Assembly (NCBI GenBank): GCA_002493595.1
Contig: DKZG01000003.1
Span: 19,662 to 83,661, forward strand
Reading direction: 5' to 3'
Origin: Ruminococcaceae bacterium UBA7080
Lineage (GTDB): Bacteria; Bacillota; Clostridia; Oscillospirales; Acutalibacteraceae
Length of the DNA: 64,000 nucleotides
The notes beneath the pieces are model-generated. The model was given only the letters and a program-made list of their open reading frames with translations, ran no database searches and had not been told where the DNA came from. How positions within the stretch are numbered: the first letter of the stretch is position 1; each line of letters begins with the position of its first letter. Positions 9,135 to 18,389 of this stretch are shown piece by piece. The translations under genes and the position numbers were made by a program.

Positions 9135-10112
9135 ATGAAAAATCTGAAATTTATTAATAATAAATTATATATCCTTGACCAAAGACTTTTACCAAATGAG
9201 GAAAAATGGATTGAAATCACGAGCAAGGAACAGGCTTATAATGCGATTCACACGTTGATGGTGAGAGGGGCACCTGCAATCGGAGTTTTTGCAGGCTTTG
9301 CAATGGCTGTATTTGCAAATGAAAATAATCTGTATGAGCTAAAAAAATATCTCGACAGTGCACGGCCAACCGCCGTTAATCTAAGCTGGGCGACACAAAG
9401 AATTGTCACAGCCTCGCAAAATGGTAAAAATCTTATTGATGAGGCGCGAAGCATTCAGGAAGAGGATATTGAAATGTGCCGAAAAATCAGTACACACGGC
9501 CTTTCACTGCTTAAAGACGGAGACGGGATACTGACGCACTGCAATGCCGGAGAATTGGCTGCAAGCAAATACGGAACAGGACTCGGTCCGCTTATCCTCG
9601 GTCAAGAAAAAGGATACAGCTTTCGTGTTTTCAGTGATGAAACCAGGCCGCTGCTGCAAGGAGCCAGGCTGACATCCTATGAGCTTGAAAAAGCAGGTAT
9701 TGATGTTACGCTGATTTGTGACAATATGGCAAGCCTGGTTATGAAAAAAGGGCTGATTGATGCCGTGCTTGTTGGTTGTGACAGAATTGCAGCCAATGGA
9801 GATACTGCCAATAAAATCGGAACAAGCGCTTTAGCTGTACTTGCAAAATATTATGATATTCCATTTTATGTTCTCGGTCCGTACTCTACTGTTGATTTTG
9901 ACTGCAGGAATGGTGATGATATTGTAATTGAAGAAAGAAACGGCGATGAAATAAAGGAAATGTATTTTAAGAATCCAACAGCACTTAAAGAAACCAAATG
10001 CTTTAATCCTTCCTTTGATGTAACCGATCATTCACTGATTACAGCCATAATTACCGATAAAGGCATTGTTTATCCGCCATTTGAAAAAAATCTAAAGGAG
10101 ACCATCAAATGA
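9135..10112 (+). CDS. mtnA: S-methyl-5-thioribose-1-phosphate isomerase
   Basis: 325 residues, of normal length for MtnA, which turns methylthioribose-1-phosphate into methylthioribulose-1-phosphate. Motifs seen: VRGAPAIG near 45, [19 protein letters not shown] with the active-site Cys near 137, [17 protein letters not shown], and [18 protein letters not shown] with the catalytic Asp near 217. Gap of one base after the phosphorylase and a 4-base ATGA overlap with the deaminase gene, so one operon. It is related to eIF2B-alpha and ribose-1,5-bisphosphate isomerase, but the motifs and neighbours favour MtnA. Confidence 0.92.
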   Translation: MKNLKFINNKLYILDQRLLPNEEKWIEITSKEQAYNAIHTLMVRGAPAIGVFAGFAMAVFANENNLYELKKYLDSARPTAVNLSWATQRIVTASQNGKNLIDEARSIQEEDIEMCRKISTHGLSLLKDGDGILTHCNAGELAASKYGTGLGPLILGQEKGYSFRVFSDETRPLLQGARLTSYELEKAGIDVTLICDNMASLVMKKGLIDAVLVGCDRIAANGDTANKIGTSALAVLAKYYDIPFYVLGPYSTVDFDCRNGDDIVIEERNGDEIKEMYFKNPTALKETKCFNPSFDVTDHSLITAIITDKGIVYPPFEKNLKETIK

Positions 10113-11383
10113 TCAGATTTTATAACGCAAGAATACTGTCCTTAAAGAATGACTTTGAAATAATTGAAAATGGTGAAGTATGGGTTGACGCGAATAATAT
10201 TGTATATGCAGGAAATCCAAAGAAGGAAAGCACAAGCACTTCATTTGAAAGAGAAATTGATCTTAAAGGTAATCTGATTATGCCTGCATTTAAAAATGCA
10301 CATACACACAGTGCTATGACCTTTGGCAGAAGCTTCAGTGATGATTTGCCGCTTCAGGAATGGCTGTATGATAAAATTTTTCCGCTTGAGGCACGACTGA
10401 CCGGCGATGACATTAAAAAGCTTTCTAAAATAGCTTTTGCCGAATATCTGACAAGCGGTATTTCAGCCTGTTTTGATATGTATTATTTTCCGGAATTTAT
10501 GGCTAAGGCAAGCCTTGAAACAGGATTCAGAACCGTTATGTGCGGTGCTGTTAATAATTTCAAGGAATCTGTCCCCCTTCTTGAAGAATATTACCATAAA
10601 TATAACAGTTATGATGAGCTTATATCTTATCAATTGGGGTTTCATGCAGAATATACAACTGACAAAAGTATAATGAAGAGCATAGCAAAACTTGCAGAAA
10701 AGTATCAGGCACCCGTATTTATGCATTCAAGCGAAACGATGAGTGAAACACAAAATTGCATACACCAATATAATAAAACACCAACCGAACTTTTTGATAA
10801 ACTTGGTTTATTTAACTACGGCGGCGGAGCCTTTCACAGCGTTTGGGTGTGCGAAAGTGATTTAGACATCTATAAAAAGCGCGGAGTATATGCAGTAGTA
10901 AACAGCTCCTCTAACTGTAAGCTGGCATCAGGGGTTGCACCTGTTGAGCTCATGCTTAACAAAGGCGTGAATCTTGCTATAGGCACTGACGGTCCAAGCT
11001 CAAACAACGCGCTTGATATGTTCAGGGAAATGTATTTGACCTGCGTTTTACAAAAAATAAAAAACAAGAACGCTGCATCAACTGACGCAAATCAAGTACT
11101 GAAAATGGCAACAGTCGGTTCGGCACGCTGTATGGGACTGAATGACTGTGACTGTATTGACATCGGAAAAAAGGCTGATTTGATTGTTATTGATCTGAAC
11201 AGACCATCTATGCAGCCAATACACAATATAACAAAAAATCTTGTATACAGTGCCTCCAAAGACTGTATCAAGCTAACCATGGTAAATGGCAGAATACTTT
11301 ATGAAAACGGTGAATTTACCACCCTTGATATAGAAAAGGTATACACAGAAGCAGAAGAGGTTGTAAAAAGAATTACAAAATAA
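10109..11383 (+). CDS. mtaD: 5-methylthioadenosine/S-adenosylhomocysteine deaminase (amidohydrolase)
   Basis: 424 residues. Amidohydrolase of the SsnA/MtaD type: metal ligands in NAHTHSAM (HxH near residue 60), later His in FHAEYT and FMHSSE, and the conserved [14 protein letters not shown]sp near 294. Members deaminate methylthioadenosine, adenosylhomocysteine or adenosine to the inosine form. AAGGAG lies ahead of the ATG and the gene overlaps mtnA by four bases. Next to a 6-oxopurine phosphorylase, methylthioadenosine is the likely substrate, giving methylthioinosine. No gene for the steps after MtnA is in the window. Confidence 0.87.
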   Translation: MIRFYNARILSLKNDFEIIENGEVWVDANNIVYAGNPKKESTSTSFEREIDLKGNLIMPAFKNAHTHSAMTFGRSFSDDLPLQEWLYDKIFPLEARLTGDDIKKLSKIAFAEYLTSGISACFDMYYFPEFMAKASLETGFRTVMCGAVNNFKESVPLLEEYYHKYNSYDELISYQLGFHAEYTTDKSIMKSIAKLAEKYQAPVFMHSSETMSETQNCIHQYNKTPTELFDKLGLFNYGGGAFHSVWVCESDLDIYKKRGVYAVVNSSSNCKLASGVAPVELMLNKGVNLAIGTDGPSSNNALDMFREMYLTCVLQKIKNKNAASTDANQVLKMATVGSARCMGLNDCDCIDIGKKADLIVIDLNRPSMQPIHNITKNLVYSASKDCIKLTMVNGRILYENGEFTTLDIEKVYTEAEEVVKRITK

Positions 11384-11390
11384 ATAATAA

Positions 11391-11430
11391 AAAGGCGAAG
11401 CACTCAGCATAAAGTACTTCGCCTTTTTAT
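11391..11430. terminator. Bidirectional terminator between convergent operons
   Basis: 10-bp stem AAAGGCGAAG/CTTCGCCTTT (11391-11400 with 11417-11426), A-run before and T-run after, so usable from both sides: for the salvage operon and for the methyltransferase gene. Confidence 0.85.
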
Positions 11431-12098
11431 TATTTATTTGGATTGTATGTCCATATCGAAAAGCCCTGAGGCTGTGAAGCAATAATCAGTCCGTTGATAC
11501 TCTGAAATTTTTCACGGTAATTCAGTGTCCAGCCCTTTCGCTCCTTTAAAAAATGACCGCTTTGCTGGTCAACCCAATAAATAAAAGTTATGGGATGTGA
11601 AACTTCATTTTCGAATTTTTCTATAAACTGTGAAAACGTCTTTGGCAAAAACGGTCTGCCTAAAAAGAAAACATTGTATGCATTATAATTAATATGAAAG
11701 GCATCCCCTATGATAATATTTATATTATCATATTTTTTTGTCCACGCTTTTGCCACAGCACCTGCTTCTTCGTTAATTTCTATACCATTAAGTGCACAAG
11801 GCACTTGCTCTTTTTTTAAAAACGCAAGTACCCTGCCCTTGCCGCATCCGATATCAATAAAGCTATCTTCTGCTTTCAGCTTAACATGAGAAAAAATCTT
11901 TCTTAAAATGATATATCTTGTTGACTCGGATCCGGTCGAACCGACACCGTTTGCGTCATCACGAAAAACGCTCGGAACATATTTGCAAAGATTTACACTA
12001 CAAATCTTTTTATCGATTACGGTATCATACAAGGTCATAAGCTGACCGCTCAGCTTATAGCGCCAATAGCTGAAGCTGAAATTTTTGTTATCAGTCAT
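11430..12098 (-). CDS. Class I SAM-dependent methyltransferase
   Basis: 222 residues. SAM-binding motif I is clear at about 80-86 (DIGCGKGRVL), followed by the acidic motif II (NGIEINEEA) and IIIGDAFHI. The post-motif region FFLGRPFLPKTFSQFIEKFE is compatible with a small-molecule or lipid methyltransferase, but no substrate family is recognisable. It starts seven bases after the stop of the NAD-dependent epimerase gene and is probably co-transcribed with it; the two may modify the same compound. Methyltransferase fold confident, target unknown. Confidence 0.75.
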   Translation of the reverse strand: MTDNKNFSFSYWRYKLSGQLMTLYDTVIDKKICSVNLCKYVPSVFRDDANGVGSTGSESTRYIILRKIFSHVKLKAEDSFIDIGCGKGRVLAFLKKEQVPCALNGIEINEEAGAVAKAWTKKYDNINIIIGDAFHINYNAYNVFFLGRPFLPKTFSQFIEKFENEVSHPITFIYWVDQQSGHFLKERKGWTLNYREKFQSINGLIIASQPQGFSIWTYNPNK

Positions 12099-12105
12099 AT
12101 TTGAC

Positions 12106-13125
12106 TTATTCGCCCTTCATTTCAAGCAATTTTGCCTTACCCTCAAATGAAGCCTTAGAAAGCTTAATAGAATCGAAGATTGCTGCTTCAATATCATCAG
12201 GCGTACAGCCAAGCTCTTTTGTATCATCGGTAGGAATAAAGAGATCCATACCCATAATATCAGCAAGACCTACAGGATCAATACCTGATTCAACATTGCG
12301 CTTAGCATAATCCTTACGCATTACCAAACCGAAAGCCTGGAAAGTCCACTTAGGAACATCAACAATCTTTCTGTCAGGAATACCATCCATTGCACGATAA
12401 ACAATTTTAAGAAACTCTCTCCAATGAAGGTTGTAGCAGGAAATACCGTAAGCTCTTGCACCCTGAACCTGTTCAGCAGCACCTACGATAGCCTCACCAA
12501 CCTGACGAACGGTAAGCATTGCTGTACCGCCTGCAGGATAAAGAGTGAACGGCATTTTTTCAAATCTCTGGAGCTGCTCAATAAGAATAACCCATACAGG
12601 GCGGCGGCCCGGCTGTGTGCCGAAAATATAAGGAAGCTCCAGAACAGCAACGCCCATATTTTCATCTGCATATTTAAATGCAACTTCTTCCTGCTCAACA
12701 CGAGAACGTATGTAAGGATGCTTTTCGCAAAGCTTCATTTCCGGCTTTGCCTTTGCAAGCCAAGCAAAATATGAGCCGAGAACTACACATCTCTTTACGC
12801 CGCATTTTTTTGCCATGGCAAGGCAGCGATCAACAGGATTAATATTATATTTTTTATAAGCTTCATATACAGGATGCGGGAACTCAACTCTTTCGTCAAC
12901 ACCTGCAGCATAAACAAAAGCATCCATACCGGTCATTGCTTTTTCAAGCTGCTCATCTGTAAGCTCAAGAAAGTTGCCGAATTCAATTTCCATTTCTTTA
13001 GGAATAGGAGCACCTTCCGGAAGAGGCGGAAGAGCAATAGTCTTAACCTTATGACCTCGGTCAATAAAAATTTGTGCAGCAGCAGAGCCTAAAAGACCTG
13101 TACCGCCGAAAATAAGTACGTTCAT
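12106..13125 (-). CDS. NAD-dependent epimerase/dehydratase family protein
   Basis: 339 residues. Extended short-chain dehydrogenase fold: N-terminal nucleotide-binding FGGTGLLGSA, VYAAGVDE at the end of beta-4, VVLGSYFAW with the serine position, and YIRSRVEQEE in place of the usual YxxxK (Y followed by RVEQEE rather than Lys), so it may be an atypical or non-catalytic member. PYIFGTQPGRRP and a C-terminal substrate part follow. The start has AGGGGGTAT upstream and its own promoter. First gene of a two-gene unit with a methyltransferase. Substrate unknown. Confidence 0.75.
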   Translation of the reverse strand: MNVLIFGGTGLLGSAAAQIFIDRGHKVKTIALPPLPEGAPIPKEMEIEFGNFLELTDEQLEKAMTGMDAFVYAAGVDERVEFPHPVYEAYKKYNINPVDRCLAMAKKCGVKRCVVLGSYFAWLAKAKPEMKLCEKHPYIRSRVEQEEVAFKYADENMGVAVLELPYIFGTQPGRRPVWVILIEQLQRFEKMPFTLYPAGGTAMLTVRQVGEAIVGAAEQVQGARAYGISCYNLHWREFLKIVYRAMDGIPDRKIVDVPKWTFQAFGLVMRKDYAKRNVESGIDPVGLADIMGMDLFIPTDDTKELGCTPDDIEAAIFDSIKLSKASFEGKAKLLEMKGE

Positions 13126-13164
13126 AACTTATACCCCCTGTGTTTTAATATTAAATATAAACAA

Positions 13165-13193
13165 ATTATAACATTTTAATTCTATTTCGTCAA
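13165..13193 (-). promoter_or_regulatory. Sigma-A promoter of the epimerase-methyltransferase unit
   Basis: Minus strand TTGACG (13188-13193), 17-bp spacer, TATAAT (13165-13170), about 40 bases ahead of the epimerase ATG. Confidence 0.75.
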
Positions 13194-13199
13194 TCTTAT

Positions 13200-14033
13200 T
13201 TACCGATTAATGGCAAGAAAATATATCAGAACAATTATACCCAGCACGATTCTATACCAGCCAAATGCCTTAAAATCATGTTTTTTGATAAAGCTCATAA
13301 GGAATTTTATGCAGAATATCGAAACAGCAAAGGCCACCGCCATACCAATAACCAGTGTAATAATTTCTGCTGATGTGAAATTAAATCCGAACTTTATCAA
13401 CTTAAGCGCACTCGCACCGACCATTGTTGGAACGGCCAAAAAAAATGTGAATTCTGCAGCGGCGGTTCTGGACACACCAATTAAAAGGGCACCAATAATC
13501 GTTGCACCGGAACGTGAGGTACCGGGGATCATGGAAAGCACCTGAAAAAGACCGATGATAAAAGCGGTTTTATACGTAATATCACCAAGCTCGCCTATCT
13601 TGGAGGTACGCTTTTTATTCCGGCTTTCTACTATGATAAAAGCTATACCGTAAAGAATAAGCATAGCCGCGATTGTAACCGCATTGCCGAAATACTTTTC
13701 GAGAATATCATCAAAAAGCAAACCGAGAATCGCAGACGGAATACAGGCAACAACCACCTTCAGCCACATATTGATTATATCTATTTTTATTTTCGGCTGT
13801 GCTTGATCTTTAAACTGAAACGGCCACATTTTTTTCCAAAATAAAAACACAACAGCTATAATTGCACCCAGCTGAATGACAACAAAAAACATTTCTTTAA
13901 ACGATTCACTCATATTTAGAGTGATAAATTCATCAACGAGAAGCATGTGCCCTGTACTGCTTATCGGCAACCATTCGGTTATACCCTCAACAATTCCCAA
14001 AAATATTACCTTTAAAATTTCAATAATATCCAA
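13200..14033 (-). CDS. uppP: Undecaprenyl-diphosphatase
   Basis: 277 residues when started at the TTG at 14033, which follows AAGGGGAT by about eight bases and gives the family-typical N-terminus; a GTG at 14051 sits inside that Shine-Dalgarno region. Multi-pass membrane enzyme that removes one phosphate from undecaprenyl pyrophosphate to recycle the lipid carrier for wall synthesis; it also confers bacitracin resistance. Signatures: [18 protein letters not shown] (conserved Glu and PISSTGH) near the start and [12 protein letters not shown] (PGxSRSG) near 170. Eight or so membrane helices. It has its own promoter. Confidence 0.95.
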   Translation of the reverse strand: MDIIEILKVIFLGIVEGITEWLPISSTGHMLLVDEFITLNMSESFKEMFFVVIQLGAIIAVVFLFWKKMWPFQFKDQAQPKIKIDIINMWLKVVVACIPSAILGLLFDDILEKYFGNAVTIAAMLILYGIAFIIVESRNKKRTSKIGELGDITYKTAFIIGLFQVLSMIPGTSRSGATIIGALLIGVSRTAAAEFTFFLAVPTMVGASALKLIKFGFNFTSAEIITLVIGMAVAFAVSIFCIKFLMSFIKKHDFKAFGWYRIVLGIIVLIYFLAINR

Positions 14034-14078
14034 AAAAATATCCCCTTTCACTAATAAAGATATTTAAATTACAGCGAT

Positions 14079-14107
14079 ATTATACTTTATATGAGGAGGT
14101 AAGTCAA
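14079..14107 (-). promoter_or_regulatory. Sigma-A promoter of uppP
   Basis: Minus strand TTGACT (14102-14107), 17-bp spacer, TATAAT (14079-14084), immediately downstream of the hairpin that ends the LRR-peptide unit. Confidence 0.8.
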
Positions 14108-14123
14108 TTCGAAGCTTGTGCAT

Positions 14124-14166
14124 AAACAATCACCTGCAGCTTTTGACAGCTTGCAGGTGATTGTTT
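14124..14166 (-). terminator. Strong hairpin after the short peptide gene
   Basis: 15-bp perfect stem (14124-14138 with 14152-14166, core AATCACCTGCA) and 13-base loop, 14 bases after the stop of the 34-residue peptide gene. The T-run after it is weak, so it may act as a terminator or as a stabilising 3' structure. Confidence 0.6.
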
Positions 14167-14179
14167 CAAGAGCTATGAT

Positions 14180-14284
14180 TTAAAAATCTTCGCCGTTATT
14201 ATTTTCTATACCGGAGCAGGTAACTATATCTTGAACAGCAAACTCTTTTATATCACAAAGAGGCTTATAATAATTCTCTTTCAT
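14180..14284 (-). CDS. 34-residue peptide of unknown function, behind the LRR protein
   Basis: Short gene reading MKENYYKPLCDI in its first twelve residues, with a second Cys in DIVTCSG near 23 and an acidic Asn/Glu/Asp tail ending NGEDF. ATG 14284 is preceded by a near-perfect GGAGG seven bases upstream, and its stop is followed by a 15-bp hairpin; it begins 21 bases after the LRR gene stop. Those three features argue for translation. It has no signal peptide. I recall short Clostridial peptides of similar layout (charged start, hydrophobic middle, Ser-Gly then acidic tail) but no function. A leader, RiPP-like precursor or toxin cannot be told apart from sequence alone. Confidence 0.6.
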   Translation of the reverse strand: MKENYYKPLCDIKEFAVQDIVTCSGIENNNGEDF

Positions 14285-14305
14285 AATGATTCCTCCAAAA
14301 TAAAC

Positions 14306-16873
14306 TTAGTAAGTATAGGTCTGCGGCTTCGCATAGGTTACATTTACCTCGCCTGCTGCATCGACATAAACAAGAAATGCACGTGCGGTCATAGTACCCG
14401 ACTGGGATTTCAATCCAAATGTTAAACTGAATTGATCCGAATCGGTTTTATTGTAAACTGCCTTTACCCGACTGCCATTGACATCATTAAGCGTAATGCA
14501 TCCGAGATCACCGGCGCCGTAAATATAACCTGAATTGACATATGTAAAATTCTCTGCCATTGAACGTGTTGCCAAAAAGGATGCTCTGACCAAATCCGTT
14601 TCTGTACACGAAACGGACACAGCAGCTACAACCGGTACTTTTCTGAGCGTATCATAAACAGGTTTTACATCTATATCGGAGCCGACATAAAAAGAATATG
14701 CGCTGCCATATGCAACGGTAAATCCGTTTATTTCCCAAGCCTTTGCTTTGTCGCTGCATACGGTTACTGCCGCATCATACGGAATGCCAACAGCCTTATC
14801 ATAAAAGCTTTCGCCGGATACTTTAATAAGACAGTCCTTTGCTGTAATGGTATGCAATGCGGACGTATTCTCACTGTAGCAGGCATAAATCAATGTGCAG
14901 CTGCAAACGGATAAAATTTCATCGTTGCTGAGAGACCATCCATTGGCAGTTGAATGATTAAACCCAACCCTTTGCGGTGCTGCAGGTATCTCAATTTCTT
15001 CGCCGGATGTTACAACCTGCAAATCAAGCACATTTCCGTAGGCATCAGCGAAGATTACCGTAAAACAGCGGTTATTCTCGAATTCAAAAATCGGAGTATA
15101 TGTTACATTCGCCAACGCAGAAACAGTATATTGTGCATCGGTTGAAACGGTAGTAATACCATTTGCAACCCAGCCTACAAATCGAGCGCCATCGACAGGT
15201 TCGGCTTTTAACGTTATCCTTTCTCCCTTTGAAAACACCGCGGTTATTCCTTGTGTTGCATTACTGCCGTTGATGCTGACAGTACCGTATTTTGCTTTAT
15301 CAACAGTTATACAATAGCTTTGCGGCATAAAATGAATATCAGCATCAAGCAAGTATTGATTATGATGATCCTTATTGTCAATATTTATGCTGTTCCACTG
15401 CTCCTGAGTTCCGATAAAGTATACCGACTGAATCGATTCGCTCTTAAATGCAGCATAGGCAATTGATTCTACCGAGGCTGAGAGGATTACTGTCTTCATA
15501 GCCTTATTATCCGAAAATGCCTCCTTGCCTATCGTTTTTACCCCTTCAGGAATTACAAGTTCACTAATTAACGGACATGACTTTATGGCCATATCTTCAA
15601 TACATAGAATGCTGTCCGGAAGAACAATTGATTTCAGCGACTTGCAGTATGAAAATGCACCGTATCCGATTTTAGTTACACCGTATGGAATATCAATCTT
15701 TTCAAGTGAATTGCAAAAACTGAAGGCATATGTACCGATAATTCTGATGCTGTCGGGCAGAGTAACATTTGTAAGATTTGTACAGTTCATAAATGAGCTT
15801 TTTTCTATCGCGGAAACACCCTCAGGAATACTTATATCGGTTAAACTTTCGCAATACTGAAATACATTTTCTCCCAAATATTCTACACTTGAAGGAATTA
15901 CAATATTTTTAAGCAATTTGCAGCTGTAAAAAGCAGCATTGCCGACACTTTTTAAACCTTCGGCAAGAGAAACCGACACCAGATTGCTGCAATTATAAAA
16001 TGAATATTCATGAATCGCATTAATATTGCCATGAATCGTTATAGAAGTCAGATTAGTACAGTCACAAAAAGCATAGGAAGCTATATCTAAAACACTGTCA
16101 GGGATAGTATATTCAGCTGCGCAGGAATTAAAATACCTGATAAGCCTGGTTTTATCCTTGTTAAATAAAACATAATCCTCTACAGTATAATTAGAATTGT
16201 TTTCATCAAGAACAATTCGACAATCCGCATGAAAGGCATCACTGCCGATCTTTATAACAGAAGCAGGAATAAAAACATCCTGAAGTGCCGCACAGTCAGA
16301 AAAAAGATTATCTGAAAGGACTCTCGTTGAAGCCTTTATTACATAATTACCACTCAGGGTATTCTTGGCATCAACAAGATAGTTGCCGATATACAGCACC
16401 TCGTTTTCCCAACAGGATTCGTCATAATAAGCACCGGTATTTCTAAAAGCTTTGAAGCCGATATGCTCAACACCGCCGGGAAGCGATATATTGCTGAGAC
16501 TTTGGCAGCCGTAAAAAGCATTTAAATCAATATCCCTAATACTGTCAGGAAAATTAATACTTGCAATATTTCTGCAAAGATAAAAAGCCTTCGGACCGAT
16601 TTTGGTTATGCCAAACGGCAGTGTAACATCTGTAATATCAGACCTGCAAAAGAACGCGTTTTTGCCTATTGCTGTCACCTTATAGCCATCAATTGTATCC
16701 GGAATAGCTACTTCGGTTAAGCTGCCGTTATATTTTGAAATTTCTGCTGTTCCGTCATCAAGCAAATTATACTCAAAATCAGTGCGCATCTCAGCAACTG
16801 CCGAAAAATCCAAAACAGCAGTTATACTAATAAGTAAAACAAACGAGAGAATACTACTGATAAACTTTTTCAT
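14306..16873 (-). CDS. Secreted BspA-type leucine-rich repeat protein
   Basis: 855 residues from ATG 16873, which has GGAGG seven bases upstream. Signal peptide at 1-35 (MKKFISSILSFVLLISITAV, then AVAE). Residues about 40-480 are LRR_5 (BspA/Treponema) repeats of roughly 23 residues, such as ITDVTLPFGITKIGPKAFYLC, broken once near 150-240. About 495-565 is a bacterial-repeat/InlB-B-like unit (VDKAKYGTVSINGS ... FVGWVANG), with a second similar segment, then a beta-rich C-terminus. No LPXTG, SLH or dockerin is seen, so it may be released or held by an unknown means. Such proteins often bind host or polymer surfaces. A 34-residue peptide gene follows. Confidence 0.85.
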   Translation of the reverse strand: MKKFISSILSFVLLISITAVLDFSAVAEMRTDFEYNLLDDGTAEISKYNGSLTEVAIPDTIDGYKVTAIGKNAFFCRSDITDVTLPFGITKIGPKAFYLCRNIASINFPDSIRDIDLNAFYGCQSLSNISLPGGVEHIGFKAFRNTGAYYDESCWENEVLYIGNYLVDAKNTLSGNYVIKASTRVLSDNLFSDCAALQDVFIPASVIKIGSDAFHADCRIVLDENNSNYTVEDYVLFNKDKTRLIRYFNSCAAEYTIPDSVLDIASYAFCDCTNLTSITIHGNINAIHEYSFYNCSNLVSVSLAEGLKSVGNAAFYSCKLLKNIVIPSSVEYLGENVFQYCESLTDISIPEGVSAIEKSSFMNCTNLTNVTLPDSIRIIGTYAFSFCNSLEKIDIPYGVTKIGYGAFSYCKSLKSIVLPDSILCIEDMAIKSCPLISELVIPEGVKTIGKEAFSDNKAMKTVILSASVESIAYAAFKSESIQSVYFIGTQEQWNSINIDNKDHHNQYLLDADIHFMPQSYCITVDKAKYGTVSINGSNATQGITAVFSKGERITLKAEPVDGARFVGWVANGITTVSTDAQYTVSALANVTYTPIFEFENNRCFTVIFADAYGNVLDLQVVTSGEEIEIPAAPQRVGFNHSTANGWSLSNDEILSVCSCTLIYACYSENTSALHTITAKDCLIKVSGESFYDKAVGIPYDAAVTVCSDKAKAWEINGFTVAYGSAYSFYVGSDIDVKPVYDTLRKVPVVAAVSVSCTETDLVRASFLATRSMAENFTYVNSGYIYGAGDLGCITLNDVNGSRVKAVYNKTDSDQFSLTFGLKSQSGTMTARAFLVYVDAAGEVNVTYAKPQTYTY

Positions 16874-16931
16874 AAAACTACCTCCTGTAACTCTCTTCAA
16901 AAGGTAGTCAAGAAAAAAGCAAAATATGTCA

Positions 16932-16967
16932 AAAAAACTGACAGATAAACAAATCTGTCAGCTTTTT
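16932..16967 (-). terminator. Terminator of the biotin-dependent carboxyltransferase operon
   Basis: Stem CTGACAGA/TCTGTCAG (16938-16945 with 16954-16961) flanked by an A-run and a T-run on both strands; on the minus strand it is 19 bases after the OadA stop. Confidence 0.85.
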
Positions 16968-16979
16968 TGATTTCTATGC

Positions 16980-18377
16980 TTATACCGGATGAACCTTGGT
17001 TTCTATATTATCATGTTTACCGTCAAGGCCGTATTTTGCGTCACGCCTCTTTTCAAAAAATTTAACGGCAACCTGCCCAAACTGAGCATAGGAAAGTATA
17101 TCCTCCTCCTGCTCATAGAATTCTTTAATTTCGTCCTTAAAGGATTCAACTGTATCGGTAATCAAATCGGCAGGACGACAGTCGATAATATCATCGCCGC
17201 CTACAATCATCTTTCTAAACTCGGGATCAATATCGCAAGGTGTTTTACCGTACTTACCCGCAACCATGTCCTTAAACTCTTTTGTTACCATTTTATATCT
17301 CTCACCCATAATCACATTAAACACCGACTGCGTGCCGACAATCTGTGAAGTAGGCGTAACAAGCGGCGGATATCCGGAGTCCTTACGCACACGCGGAACC
17401 TCATTAAGCACTTCCTCAAGCTTATCTGCCTTGCCTGCCTGTTTAAGCTGCGAAACAAGATTTGAAAGCATCCCCCCCGGAACCTGATAAAGCAAAGTAT
17501 TCGCATCTACTCCAAGCATTTTCGGGTCAAGAAGTCCTGACTCCAAATATTTTTCACGAAGGGGAGTAAAGTAATCACGTATTTCGCTAAGTGCTTTGAT
17601 GTCAAGACCTGTATCATAAGGTGTACCCTTAAGTGCAGCTACCATTGACTCTGTTGCAGGATGAGATGTTCCCATTGCAAGAGGACTTATGGCAGTATCG
17701 ATTACATCAACGCCGGCCTCAATACCCTTAAGCTGAACCATAGAGGCAAGACCTGAAGTATAATGAGAATGAAGCTGAATCGGCACTTTAACCGACTCTT
17801 TAAGCGCCTTAACCAAATCAAATGTACCGTAAGGTGTTAAAAGACCTGCCATATCTTTAATACATATGGAATCTGCACCTGCATTCTCAAGCTGCTTTGC
17901 ATAATTGCAATAGTATTCAATATCAAAAACAGGACCTGTTGTGTATGAAATGGCAGCCTGAACATGACCGCCGTATTTTTTTGCAGCATGAATTGCTGTC
18001 TGAAGATTACGAACATCATTAAGTGCATCAAAAATTCTCAGAATATCAATTCCATTGTCAATGCTCTTTTTCACAAAATAGTCTACAAGCTCATCTGAAT
18101 AATGACGATAACCCAGCATATTTTGACCGCGAAAAAGCATCTGAAGCTTTGTATTCGGACACTTCTGACGGATTAATCTGAGTCTGTCCCAAGGATCCTC
18201 ATTTAAAAATCGAAGACAAGAGTCGAAAGTGGCACCGCCCCAGCACTCCAGTGAATGATATCCGATTTTGTCCATTTTTTCAAGAATTTCAGAAAATTCC
18301 TCAGTAGTCATACGTGTAGCAATCAAGGATTGATGTGCATCACGCAAAACTGTTTCTGTAATACCGATTTTAGCCAT
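16980..18377 (-). CDS. oadA: Oxaloacetate decarboxylase alpha / pyruvate carboxylase 5S-type carboxyltransferase subunit
   Basis: 465 residues. Carboxyltransferase of the HMGL-like TIM-barrel type that moves CO2 between oxaloacetate/pyruvate and biotin. RDAHQSLIATR at the start carries the metal-binding Asp, SICIKDMAGLLTP the carbamylated Lys, QLHSHYTSG the two metal His; the PYC_OADA domain follows from about 300. It stops before a biotinyl domain, which is a separate small gene 12 bases upstream. No membrane (beta) subunit is next to it, so decarboxylase versus transcarboxylase use is open. AAGGAG ahead of ATG 18377. Confidence 0.92.
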   Translation of the reverse strand: MAKIGITETVLRDAHQSLIATRMTTEEFSEILEKMDKIGYHSLECWGGATFDSCLRFLNEDPWDRLRLIRQKCPNTKLQMLFRGQNMLGYRHYSDELVDYFVKKSIDNGIDILRIFDALNDVRNLQTAIHAAKKYGGHVQAAISYTTGPVFDIEYYCNYAKQLENAGADSICIKDMAGLLTPYGTFDLVKALKESVKVPIQLHSHYTSGLASMVQLKGIEAGVDVIDTAISPLAMGTSHPATESMVAALKGTPYDTGLDIKALSEIRDYFTPLREKYLESGLLDPKMLGVDANTLLYQVPGGMLSNLVSQLKQAGKADKLEEVLNEVPRVRKDSGYPPLVTPTSQIVGTQSVFNVIMGERYKMVTKEFKDMVAGKYGKTPCDIDPEFRKMIVGGDDIIDCRPADLITDTVESFKDEIKEFYEQEEDILSYAQFGQVAVKFFEKRRDAKYGLDGKHDNIETKVHPV

Positions 18378-18389
18378 TTAGTGAACTCC

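Noticed and set aside
13546..13700. Sign of horizontal transfer around the epimerase-uppP region
   Set aside because: No change in base composition, no repeats or mobility genes; ordinary core genes with standard promoters.
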